A program made the position numbers and the translations under genes. A DNA stretch of 44,112 nt from Fusobacteriales bacterium (GTDB lineage: Bacteria; Fusobacteriota; Fusobacteriia; Fusobacteriales; Fusobacteriaceae), in the NCBI GenBank assembly GCA_020063625.1, contig JAICDD010000012.1, forward strand, positions 1-44,112, read 5' to 3'. Under the pieces are notes generated by a model, which saw only the letters and a list, made by a program, of their open reading frames with translations, had not been told where the DNA came from and did not search any database. Below, one piece after another: positions 9,140 to 16,039 of this stretch (the first letter of the stretch is position 1; every line of letters starts with the position of its first letter).

Positions 9140-9640
9140 AACCACGGGATACATACTCAACACAGAGACTCAGAGTACACTGAGATACACAGAGTTTTAC
9201 TTTGAAACCACAGGATTTACACGAGATAAACACTAGATTTTTTGTTACACAAAGTGCACGAAGAAAAACACTAAGGACCACTAAGAAATTTTGAAACCAC
9301 AGGATTCACACTGGATACCACACGAGATAATTTATTTTTTCATTAGAGTCATTCGTGGTTCCCAATCTTTTTTTCTTTGTGGCTCTTTATTTTCTATTCT
9401 TTGTGTTCTTAGTGTAACGCATTTATCAAGAAAATCTAATATCCTTCGAAAAGGCGCTTTTTTATTTAATTCTTAAGTTTTTCTATTATTCTCTTTTAGT
9501 TTATATTTTATCCTGTGTTTATCTGTGAAAATCTGGTGGTTTCCACTTTTTCCTTTGTGGTTCTGTTTTTCAATCTTTGTGTTCTTCGTGTAATTTTCTT
9601 CTCTTTTCTTCGTGCTGAATTTTACTTCTCACTCTATTAT
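9131..9640 (+). repeat. Composite intergenic repeat block R2
   Basis: Fills the gap between the ABC gene and the TetM-like gene. Visible modules are: GAAACCACGGGAT at the ABC stop; a CAGAG-rich word cluster (about 9160-9196); a C-left arm TTACACAAAGTGCACGAAG (about 9243-9261) with CACTAAGGACCACTAAG; a GAAACCACAGGAT...TCGTGGTTCC hairpin (about 9293-9363); a C-right arm CTTTGTGG...CTTTGTGTTC (about 9375-9416); the AAATCTAATATCC...GGCGCTTTTTT module (about 9432-9463); a second GTGGTTTCC and C-right arm (about 9535-9593); and a purine tract on the minus strand ending at the TetM-like stop. Short open frames here repeat the same nonsense peptide seen in other blocks. Confidence 0.85.
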
Positions 9641-11590
9641 CTATTTACAATGCATTTTTTCATCAGCTTCATACCAAGGGACTATATATCCTTTTCCTTT
9701 AGCACAAAATACCGATGATGAAGTATATTCACTATCTTTCTCTTTATTATATGCTATTTTTTTTATAACTTCTTCTTGATTTATACATTTATCATAACCA
9801 TAAAATCTTAAATTTATAATTCCTTTTCCTCCTGTAATATTCATAAGTTCTTTTGAATAATCCATAAATGTAGATACTGGAGCTCTTCCTGTAATTATAA
9901 CTTTATTATCTAATGTTTCTGGAGGGTCAAAACTTCCATTTAATTTTTGAATATCAGATAGTACTTTCCCCATATAATCTATATCCACTTTTATTTTAAA
10001 TTCATAAAAAGGTTCTAATAATACATTTTCTGCTTTTTCAAGTCCTTGTCTTAATGCTCTATAAGTTGCTTCTCTAAAATCTCCTCCTTCTGTATGTTTT
10101 TCATGACTTCTACCTTTAATTAGGCTTATCTTAATATCAGTAATAGGACTACCTGTAAGTATTCCTCTATGTTCTTTTTCAAAAATATGTGTTTTAACTA
10201 AATTTTGATATCCACTAGGAAAATCCTCACTAATACATAAGTTTTCAAATTGTATTCCACTACCTCTTGGTAATGGTTCTAATCTTAGATGTACTTCTGC
10301 ATAATGACGAAGAGGTTCAAAATGTCCTTTTCCTACTACACTATTATTAATCGTTTCTTTATATAAAATTCCTGGTTTTTCAAATTCTATATCAATATTA
10401 AATCTCTCTTTTACAATATCTTTTAATACTTCTAATTGGATTATCCCCATTACACTTATATTTAATTCTTTTAAATTTTCATTCCAATTTACTTCTAAAG
10501 TATGGTCTTCTTCTGCTAATGTTTTAAATATTTTTATTATTTCATAACTTTCATTATTAAATATAACTTTTGATTTTAATGTAGGTTTTATACTGTATTC
10601 TTTTTTATCTTCTATTCCTATTCCCATTCCTATAAAACTATTTGAAATCCCTACTATTCCTACTACTTCTCCAGCTTTTGCCTCTTCAATATTTATATAA
10701 TTTTTCCCATTATATTTTCTTATCTCATCTATTTTTTCTATATTTTCTTTATCTAAATTATTTTTATCAAAAAATTTTATTTCTTGTTTTAATTTCAGTT
10801 TTCCTGAAAATATTTTTATAAAACTCACTCTATTACCTTTTTCATCATATCTTATTTTAAATACTCTAGCTTTTAAATCTGCATTTTCTAAATATTTTGT
10901 TTTAGTTAAAACATCTATACTTTCTAAAAACTCTAATACTCCTTTATCTAAAAGTGCAGAACCTAAAAATACAGGAAATAATAGCATATCCTTCATTAAT
11001 ATCTGCATATGTTTTATCCATAAATTTTTATTATATCCATTTTCTAAATAATAATCTAATAATTCATAATCTAAATCTGCTATTTTTTCTGCTGTTTCTA
11101 TATCTAATTCTTTATTTACACTATCTTTAATTAATACTATATCATTTGTTAAATTTTCTTTTATTTCATTTAAAATATTTTTTAAATCTACTCCATCTCT
11201 GTCAACTTTATTTATAAAAAAGAAAGTTGGAATATTATATTTATAAAGTAATCTCCAAACTGTTTCTGTATGTCCTTGTACTCCTTCTATTCCATTTACA
11301 ACTATAATTGCATAATCTAAAATTTCAATATTTCTTTCCATCTCTTGAGAAAAATCTATATGTCCTGGAGTATCAATTAAAAAATATTTACTATTATTAT
11401 ATTCAAAATATGCTTGTTCTGAAAAAATAGTTATTCCTCTTTCTTTTTCTATTTTATGAGTATCTAAATAAGTATTTTTATTTTCTATTTTCCCTCTATT
11501 TTTTATTATATCTGTATGATAAAGTATTGTTTCTGCTAAAGTAGTTTTTCCTGCATCTACATGAGCAAATATACCTATTACTTTATTCAA
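9641..11590 (-). CDS. TetM/EF-G-like ribosome-associated GTPase
   Basis: A 649-residue translational GTPase of the size and layout of TetM/TetO ribosomal protection proteins. The G motifs are G1 AHVDAGKTT, G2 RGITI, G3 DTPGHIDF, G4 NKVD and G5 GSAL. Elongation-factor domains II-V follow, including GRAPVSTFMDY in the domain IV/V region. Many Gram-positive and Fusobacteria genomes carry chromosomal homologues labelled tetracycline resistance proteins without proof; I cannot tell resistance from another ribosomal role. It starts at TTG 11590 with AGGAGG upstream. The TAG stop is directly followed by repeat block R2, and the last residues may have been affected by that junction. Confidence 0.8.
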   Translation of the reverse strand: MNKVIGIFAHVDAGKTTLAETILYHTDIIKNRGKIENKNTYLDTHKIEKERGITIFSEQAYFEYNNSKYFLIDTPGHIDFSQEMERNIEILDYAIIVVNGIEGVQGHTETVWRLLYKYNIPTFFFINKVDRDGVDLKNILNEIKENLTNDIVLIKDSVNKELDIETAEKIADLDYELLDYYLENGYNKNLWIKHMQILMKDMLLFPVFLGSALLDKGVLEFLESIDVLTKTKYLENADLKARVFKIRYDEKGNRVSFIKIFSGKLKLKQEIKFFDKNNLDKENIEKIDEIRKYNGKNYINIEEAKAGEVVGIVGISNSFIGMGIGIEDKKEYSIKPTLKSKVIFNNESYEIIKIFKTLAEEDHTLEVNWNENLKELNISVMGIIQLEVLKDIVKERFNIDIEFEKPGILYKETINNSVVGKGHFEPLRHYAEVHLRLEPLPRGSGIQFENLCISEDFPSGYQNLVKTHIFEKEHRGILTGSPITDIKISLIKGRSHEKHTEGGDFREATYRALRQGLEKAENVLLEPFYEFKIKVDIDYMGKVLSDIQKLNGSFDPPETLDNKVIITGRAPVSTFMDYSKELMNITGGKGIINLRFYGYDKCINQEEVIKKIAYNKEKDSEYTSSSVFCAKGKGYIVPWYEADEKMHCK

Positions 11591-11624
11591 TATTCTTCCT
11601 CCTATTTTTTTATTGCATAAATTG

Positions 11625-12105
11625 TTTTATTACACAAAGGGCACAAAGAAAATTTCTTAGAACCACGAAGATTAAATTAGTTTGAAACCACAGGATAAAC
11701 ACAGGATTTTACATAGGATTCTATCTTGTGATAATATGTGTTTATCTAGTGGAAATCTTGTGGTTCCTAATTTTTTAGCTTATCAGCGACTTACTTTTTT
11801 AAAGATAAAAAAGTAAGCAAAAAATCTTTACACTGGTTTCTACGGATATTGAATAATGAAACCACTAGATTTACACGAGATGTTCTTGCACAAAGTACAC
11901 GAAGAAAAACACTAAGGACCACTAAGTTTTTTTCTTTGTGGTTCTGATTTTTCTATCTTTGTGTTCTTCGTGTAATATTTTCTGTTTATATCCGCGTTTT
12001 TCCGTGGCTAATTTTAATTCTTCTTACTTCTCACTCTTAACTTCTTACTGATTTTTTTATCTCTACGATACTCTGATTACTCTGCGTTGATTTTTTAATT
12101 CTTCT
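11625..12105 (+). repeat. Composite intergenic repeat block R3
   Basis: Occupies the divergent gap between the TetM-like gene and ychJ. Order of modules: C-left arm TTACACAAAGGGCACAAAG (about 11630-11648); a GAAACCACAGGAT...CTTGTGGTTCC hairpin (about 11685-11767); the perfect CTTAC hairpin (11790-11817) with its GTTTCTACGGATATTGAATAATG tail; GAAACCACTAGAT; a full C-left plus C-right unit (about 11892-11975) with CACTAAGGACCACTAAG; CCGCGTTTTTCCGTGG (about 11991-12006); a pyrimidine tract TTCTTACTTCTCACTC; and CTACGATACTCTG...CTGCGTTG (about 12063-12089). The ychJ promoter lies just beyond the block. Confidence 0.85.
11790..11817 (+). repeat. Perfect 12-bp CTTAC hairpin, copy 1 (in R3)
   Basis: CTTACTTTTTTA, loop AAGA, then the exact complement. 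It is preceded by TTATCAGCGA and followed by GCAAAAAATCTTT and GTTTCTACGGATATTGAA. Identical stems occur at 30473, 39017 and, inverted, 43930. Confidence 0.9.
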
Positions 12106-12135
12106 AATTATATCATACAAATTTATTCTTCACTA

Positions 12136-12144
12136 TGATATAAT
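12136..12144 (+). promoter_or_regulatory. Putative extended -10 promoter for ychJ-yaaA
   Basis: TGATATAAT (TG-N-TATAAT) lies about 30 nt upstream of ATG 12174, with no clear -35 box. The same TGATATAAT word is found at 15961-15969 and 44055-44063, upstream of other genes. Confidence 0.5.
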
Positions 12145-12173
12145 ATTTTGAAATATTAATTTTGGAGGTTATT

Positions 12174-12644
12174 ATGCAAAATCTTTGTCCATGTGGAAGT
12201 AATAAATCTTATGAAAATTGTTGTAAGCAATATATTAGTGGAAATAAAAAACCTAAAACAGCTGAATTACTTATGCGTTCAAGATATAGTGCTTATGTTT
12301 TTCAAGAAATAGATTATATAATAAATACTACAAATCCAAATAATAGAAATGATTATTCTTATGAAGATATTGAAAATTGGTCAAAATCATCAAAATGGAA
12401 AAAACTAATAATTTTAAATACAGAAAAAGGAACAGAAAGTGATATTACAGGAATAGTAGAATTTCAAGCATTTTATGAAATAAATGGTATATCTCAAATT
12501 CATCATGAAAAAAGTGTCTTTGATAAAATAGATAATGTTTGGTATTATACAACTCAACTTCCAGTTTCTCCTATTAAAATCAATAGAAATTCTCCTTGTC
12601 CTTGTGGAAGTGGTAAAAAGTATAAAAAATGTTGTGGTAAATAA
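12174..12644 (+). CDS. ychJ: YchJ family SEC-C protein
   Basis: A 156-residue protein with a zinc-binding SEC-C motif at each end: [13 protein letters not shown] near residues 4-16, and [15 protein letters not shown] at the C-terminus. Between them is an NTF2-like region ([19 protein letters not shown]), the arrangement of the YchJ/UPF0225 family. Its function is not known. The SEC-C motif resembles the C-terminal zinc finger of SecA, suggesting protein-protein contacts. The frame extends four codons upstream to a TTG that lies inside the GGAGGT Shine-Dalgarno sequence, so ATG 12174 is the start. yaaA follows 16 nt later in the same direction. Confidence 0.88.
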   Translation: MQNLCPCGSNKSYENCCKQYISGNKKPKTAELLMRSRYSAYVFQEIDYIINTTNPNNRNDYSYEDIENWSKSSKWKKLIILNTEKGTESDITGIVEFQAFYEINGISQIHHEKSVFDKIDNVWYYTTQLPVSPIKINRNSPCPCGSGKKYKKCCGK

Positions 12645-12660
12645 TATTGAGGTGATAAAA

Positions 12661-13392
12661 ATGTTTATAATATTTTCTCCTAGTAAAGGAATGAATTTTA
12701 ATAATGAAATTGTATCTAAAAAAAGAACAAAATATATTTTTGAAAAAAAATATAAAGAGATACATAATGAGCTAAAAAAATATAATAAAGATGAAATTGC
12801 AAATATTATGAAAATTAAAAATCAAATACTTGATGATGTATATAATTCTATTCATAAAACTAAAAGAGTATACTTGCCTGCAATATTAGCATATAATGGG
12901 ATAGCATATAGAAAACTCAATATAAAATCATATGATAATGAAATGAAAGAGTATCTAGATAAGCATCTACTTATATTCTCTGCGATGTATGGGATAAATC
13001 AACCTTATGATTTAATCTCTTATCATAGATTAGATATGACTATGAAAATATTTAAAGATAAATCTCTTTATTCATTTTGGAAAGATGATATAAATAAATA
13101 TATTGAAAAAAATTCTACTGATAATCTTATTATTAATTTAGCATCAAAAGAGTTTTCAAAATTAATTGATAGAAAAAAACACAATATAATCGATATAGAG
13201 TTTAAAGAATTTTCAAATGGAAAATTAAAATCAATAGCTACAAATTCTAAAAAAATGCGTGGTACTATGTTAGATTTTATGATAAAGAATAAGATAAAAG
13301 ATTATAATTTATTAAAAAATTTTAATCTTGATGGATATTTATTTTCAGAAAAAGAATCAACAGATAATATCTTTATTTTCATAAAAAATTAG
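12661..13392 (+). CDS. yaaA: YaaA family peroxide-stress protein
   Basis: A 243-residue protein of the YaaA/DUF328 family. It begins FIIFSPSKGMN like family members (ISPAKTL in E. coli) and has the conserved segments PAILAYNGIAY and LLIFSAMYGINQPYDLISYHRLDM. In E. coli YaaA limits intracellular free iron and DNA damage under peroxide stress; the biochemical mechanism is not settled. The long upstream extension of the frame back to 12535 overlaps ychJ and is not real: a GAGGTGAT Shine-Dalgarno sequence precedes ATG 12661. It ends at a strong terminator shared with the convergent MNT gene. Confidence 0.85.
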   Translation: MFIIFSPSKGMNFNNEIVSKKRTKYIFEKKYKEIHNELKKYNKDEIANIMKIKNQILDDVYNSIHKTKRVYLPAILAYNGIAYRKLNIKSYDNEMKEYLDKHLLIFSAMYGINQPYDLISYHRLDMTMKIFKDKSLYSFWKDDINKYIEKNSTDNLIINLASKEFSKLIDRKKHNIIDIEFKEFSNGKLKSIATNSKKMRGTMLDFMIKNKIKDYNLLKNFNLDGYLFSEKESTDNIFIFIKN

Positions 13393-13401
13393 ATACAAAA
13401 A

Positions 13402-13448
13402 AATAAATTAAACAAGTTCTTTATTTTAAAAGACTTGTTTAATTTATT
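13402..13448. terminator. Bidirectional terminator between yaaA and the MNT gene
   Basis: A 16-bp perfect outer stem (13402-13417 with 13433-13448; AATAAATTAAACAAGT and complement) with a small additional CTTT/AAAG pairing inside the loop. Confidence 0.8.
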
Positions 13449-13457
13449 CAATATAAC

Positions 13458-13778
13458 TCAGCTTTTCGTTTTCTCATATTTATTAAAAATTTCTTTTCCA
13501 AATTCATCTATATGTTTTTTTAATTCTTTATTTGTTATATCTGAATAACTTATTATATCAAAAAAATATGGAATAGGTTTTTCATTATTTAATATATCTA
13601 TCAATCTTAGTAAAATAGTATTTGAGATATTTTTTCCAACTATAGCTAAATCTATATCTGAACCTTGTTTATAATTTCCTAAAGCCCTACTTCCAAATAT
13701 TATAACTTTTTCTATTTCAGGAAATATTTTAAAAGCTTCTATTAAATAGTTTATATCTCTTTCTTTTAATCCGTACAT
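13458..13778 (-). CDS. MNT-type nucleotidyltransferase (putative antitoxin of a HEPN/MNT pair)
   Basis: A 106-residue minimal nucleotidyltransferase of the DNA polymerase beta superfamily. The motif GSRALGNYKQGSDID fits GS-x10-DxD, the metal and nucleotide site. In characterised HEPN/MNT systems the MNT protein AMPylates a tyrosine of the HEPN toxin and neutralises it. Its ATG shares one base (TAATG) with the stop of the upstream HEPN gene, so the two are coupled. I infer an antitoxin role from motif and context. The older description of such pairs (HI0073/HI0074) is simply nucleotidyltransferase plus substrate-binding protein. Confidence 0.8.
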   Translation of the reverse strand: MYGLKERDINYLIEAFKIFPEIEKVIIFGSRALGNYKQGSDIDLAIVGKNISNTILLRLIDILNNEKPIPYFFDIISYSDITNKELKKHIDEFGKEIFNKYEKTKS

Positions 13779-14179
13779 TATATTTTCCCTTTCAACTTTT
13801 CATATAACTCACTTAATAATTTATAATATTTCTCTTTTAATTTATAATCAACAAGTTCTGCTGTTTTTTCATCATAAGTATGAACTATTAAATTTCTATC
13901 TGCTAATCCATCAATCCAAGAGTAACCATCTTCAATTAATCCATATTGTAAAGCTTGTTTAATAGTTTCTCTTGGACTTTTTACTATATACCCTTCTGCT
14001 TCAAGAAAATCTTTCATTGTTTTCCAAGCTAATTCAAAACACATTTCAAAAAATTGTATTCCTCCAGCTCTTTCTATTTCACTTGGTTTTTCTATATTTA
14101 TATAAGCTTTTAACAACTTAAAGCTTCTTTCATAATTCATAAATCTTTGTTTCCAACGTATCTCTTTTAAATTTTCCAT
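13778..14179 (-). CDS. HEPN-domain protein, HI0074-like nucleotidyltransferase partner (putative toxin)
   Basis: A 133-residue all-helical protein of the nucleotidyltransferase substrate-binding family (HI0074-like). Conserved stretches include GGIQFFEMCFELAWKTMKDF and SPRETIKQA. The motif RNLIVHTY matches R-x4-H-x-Y, which in HEPN RNases contains the catalytic Arg/His and the tyrosine that the MNT antitoxin AMPylates. The gene comes first in the pair and overlaps the MNT gene by one base. GGAGGAGAT precedes ATG 14179. A toxin-antitoxin function is an inference; the pair sits alone with no mobile element next to it. Confidence 0.8.
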   Translation of the reverse strand: MENLKEIRWKQRFMNYERSFKLLKAYINIEKPSEIERAGGIQFFEMCFELAWKTMKDFLEAEGYIVKSPRETIKQALQYGLIEDGYSWIDGLADRNLIVHTYDEKTAELVDYKLKEKYYKLLSELYEKLKGKI

Positions 14180-14251
14180 ATCTCCTCCACAATTAGCATT
14201 AATTTATTTTTATTTTAACATAATAAAAATCTTAATTCAATTTTTAATACA

Positions 14252-14286
14252 AAAAGAGATTAAACTAATAGTGTTTAATCTCTTTT
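14252..14286 (-). terminator. Terminator downstream of tmRNA
   Basis: A 14-bp stem AAAAGAGATTAAAC (14252-14265) with its complement at 14273-14286 and a 7-nt loop, about 30 nt beyond the tmRNA 3' end in its direction of transcription. Confidence 0.75.
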
Positions 14287-14315
14287 ATCTATATAACAAA
14301 ATTATTATTTATTTT

Positions 14316-14666
14316 TGGTGGAAGTGACGGGAATCGAACCCGTGTCCAAGGATAGAGACGCTATAAGCTTCTACAAGCTTAGTCTACTTTTAAATTTAAT
14401 ATGTTAACTTCCCGTAGACTAGGATATTAACATACGAGCTTATAAAAATGTCCTAAATATAACTAAGCTATTATATTTAGTAAGCCGAAATCATTTGATA
14501 CTCTATAATCTCGTATCGGCATAGAGAAAATAGAGCAAGCTGCGTTAATTAGGCAGCTAAAGCGTAATTTTCGTTTCCATGTAAAAACATGAGTTGATCT
14601 TTCACAGGAATCACCCTGGCCTGCTACTTATAGTTCACGTATCCCTGTCGAAACCTTGACACTCCC
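14316..14666 (-). ncRNA. ssrA: tmRNA (transfer-messenger RNA)
   Basis: About 351 nt on the minus strand. The 5' end GGGAGTGTCAAGG and the 3' end ...GTTCGATTCCCGTCACTTCCACCA form the tRNA-like domain, with a T-arm and encoded CCA. The mRNA-like part reads GGA AAC GAA AAT TAC GCT TTA GCT GCC TAA (14578 down to 14549). It gives the tag GNENYALAA after the tmRNA-borne Ala, ending in the ALAA degron recognised by ClpXP-type proteases. Pseudoknot-forming segments lie on either side. It rescues stalled ribosomes together with SmpB, whose gene ends only 8 nt upstream. I am sure of identity; the exact ends are within a few bases. Confidence 0.95.
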
Positions 14667-14674
14667 ATATGTAT

Positions 14675-15124
14675 TTAATATCTATTTATAGATTTCATCG
14701 CTTTATCCATTTCTCTTTTTTGAGTTCTCTTAGCTTCTGTTTCACGTTTATCATAATTTTTCTTACCACGTGCAAGAGCTATCTCTATTTTTACTAATCC
14801 TTTTTTTATATATACAGTAAGTGGTACTATTGTATATCCTTTTTGAGATACTTTTTCATGTAATTTTTTTATCTCTTTTTTATGTAAAAGAAGTTTTCTT
14901 ACTCTTAATTGGTCTGGAGTATATATACTACTTTGTTCGTATGGAGTAACATTCATTCCCATTATAAATACTTCATTTTTAATTATACGAACAAATGATT
15001 CTTTTATACTTACTTTTCCCAATTTTATAGATTTTACTTCACTACCTTTTAATTCAATTCCAGCTTCATATTTATCTTCTATAAAATAATCATAGTAAGC
15101 TTTTTTGTTTTTTGCTACTACCAC
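14675..15124 (-). CDS. smpB: SsrA-binding protein SmpB
   Basis: A 149-residue SmpB. Recognisable segments are NKKAYYDYFIEDKYEAGIELKGSEVKSIK, PYEQSS, the basic KRETEAKRTQ region and a lysine/arginine-rich C-terminal tail that enters the ribosomal mRNA channel. It binds tmRNA and delivers it to stalled ribosomes. The frame continues to a GTG at 15133 that overlaps the GGGAG Shine-Dalgarno sequence; GTG 15124 has proper spacing (initial residues MVVAKNKK). ssrA follows at once on the same strand, so the RNA may be processed from a joint transcript or start from a promoter inside smpB. Confidence 0.93.
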   Translation of the reverse strand: MVVAKNKKAYYDYFIEDKYEAGIELKGSEVKSIKLGKVSIKESFVRIIKNEVFIMGMNVTPYEQSSIYTPDQLRVRKLLLHKKEIKKLHEKVSQKGYTIVPLTVYIKKGLVKIEIALARGKKNYDKRETEAKRTQKREMDKAMKSINRY

Positions 15125-15201
15125 AGATACCACTCCCTTATATCTTGTCTAAATATTATATATATAATCTAAAAAAAAATCAAGTTTTTTTTGAAATACA
15201 G

Positions 15202-15229
15202 TTGATATATTATATATTTAAGGTATAAT
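15202..15229 (+). promoter_or_regulatory. Putative promoter for the HD-domain gene
   Basis: TTGATA (15202-15207) and TATAAT (15224-15229) are 16 nt apart. A second TATAAT occurs at 15277-15282 after TTGAGA with a long 19-nt spacer. Both precede ATG 15337. Confidence 0.45.
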
Positions 15230-15336
15230 GTTAATAGAATTTTAATATTAATTGAGATATTTTATAAAATTTAGAGTATAATATATTTAGAAGTTTCTTA
15301 TTTTACTTTTATTGGAGATACAAACGGGGAGGACAG

Positions 15337-15933
15337 ATGGAATTAAAACAATATGAAGAAAAAGTAATATTAGAATATTTTAATAATGATGATAATCATC
15401 AATATATACATGCTATTGAAGTAATGAATATGGCTCTTGATATTAATAATATAATTAATCTAGGAATTAATAAGTCTAATATCATTATTGCAGCTATAAC
15501 TCATGATGCTTTTAAATATAAAGGTAAAGAACACCCTGATTATGCATATAAATTTATTTTAGATAATGCTACTCTTATAAAAAAAGAATATAAAATAGAA
15601 AATAATGATATAAATTTAATTGCAATGGCATGTTTACAACATCACTCCCACTATATTCAAAATTTTAATTCTCCTTTAGCTGAACTTATTAATTTAGCTA
15701 ATAGAATAGTTAATAAAGAGTTTGATTCTACATTAATGACTCTTTATAACAATGCTTCTAAAGAAAAATGCTTAATTTTTTATGAAGCTATATTTGATGT
15801 ATATAGAGAAGCAGATTTTTTATTCTTTCAATCTCAAGAATTATATCCTGAAGTATTTAAAGCTTATAATTCAACTCCTAAAAAATTAATTGTTGAATTT
15901 TTAATAAATTATTTTAAAGCAAACCTTCTATGA
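15337..15933 (+). CDS. HD-superfamily protein of unknown function
   Basis: A 198-residue protein with the pattern of an HD metal-dependent phosphohydrolase: a histidine in QYIHAIEVM near residue 25, the HD doublet in AAITHDAFKYKG near 69-70, and a histidine cluster in CLQHHSHYIQNF near 110. The next conserved Asp may be in DVYREADFLFF. Family members cleave nucleotides or phosphate esters, but no substrate can be named. It starts at ATG 15337 behind GGGGAGGA. It is a monocistronic unit with its own promoter-like sequences and lies just upstream of the PP-loop gene. Confidence 0.65.
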   Translation: MELKQYEEKVILEYFNNDDNHQYIHAIEVMNMALDINNIINLGINKSNIIIAAITHDAFKYKGKEHPDYAYKFILDNATLIKKEYKIENNDINLIAMACLQHHSHYIQNFNSPLAELINLANRIVNKEFDSTLMTLYNNASKEKCLIFYEAIFDVYREADFLFFQSQELYPEVFKAYNSTPKKLIVEFLINYFKANLL

Positions 15934-15940
15934 TTTTTTA

Positions 15941-15969
15941 TTGTAAAAATAAACAATCTATGATATAAT
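15941..15969 (+). promoter_or_regulatory. Sigma-70 promoter of the PP-loop ATPase gene at 16040
   Basis: TTGTAA (15941-15946), a 17-nt spacer and TATAAT (15964-15969) with a TG one base before the -10 (extended -10). It lies about 70 nt upstream of ATG 16040. Confidence 0.75.
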
Positions 15970-15983
15970 CCTTTCTTGCAAGG

Positions 15984-15993
15984 GATAGCTATC
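15984..15993 (+). promoter_or_regulatory. Palindrome GATAGCTATC in the leader of the PP-loop gene
   Basis: A perfect 10-bp palindrome about 15 nt after the -10 box, in a ~60-nt untranslated leader. It is placed where a repressor could block early transcription, or it may form part of a small RNA structure. I do not recognise it as a known operator or riboswitch. Confidence 0.35.
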
Positions 15994-16039
15994 AAATATA
16001 GGTAGATATGCCTTACCATAAATTGAAAGGAGAATATCA

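Noticed and set aside
9291-9718. Two plus-strand open frames of 61 and 67 codons
   Set aside because: They lie in repeat block R2 and their peptides (FFLCGSLFSILCVL type) recur in other blocks at 33477-33671 and 39135-39335. The recurrence comes from the DNA repeat, and there are no ribosome binding sites.
9131-12105. Transposon or insertion sequence carrying the TetM-like gene between R2 and R3
   Set aside because: The gene is flanked by two same-orientation blocks, but so are other ordinary genes here. There is no transposase, and the base composition of the gene matches its neighbours.
12535-12660. Upstream extension of yaaA overlapping ychJ
   Set aside because: The conserved YaaA N-terminus begins at ATG 12661, which has its own GAGGTGAT; the extension is another frame of ychJ.
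14316-14400. A separate tRNA gene at the TTCGAACC motif
   Set aside because: The T-arm and CCA belong to the 3' half of tmRNA; no anticodon arm is present.
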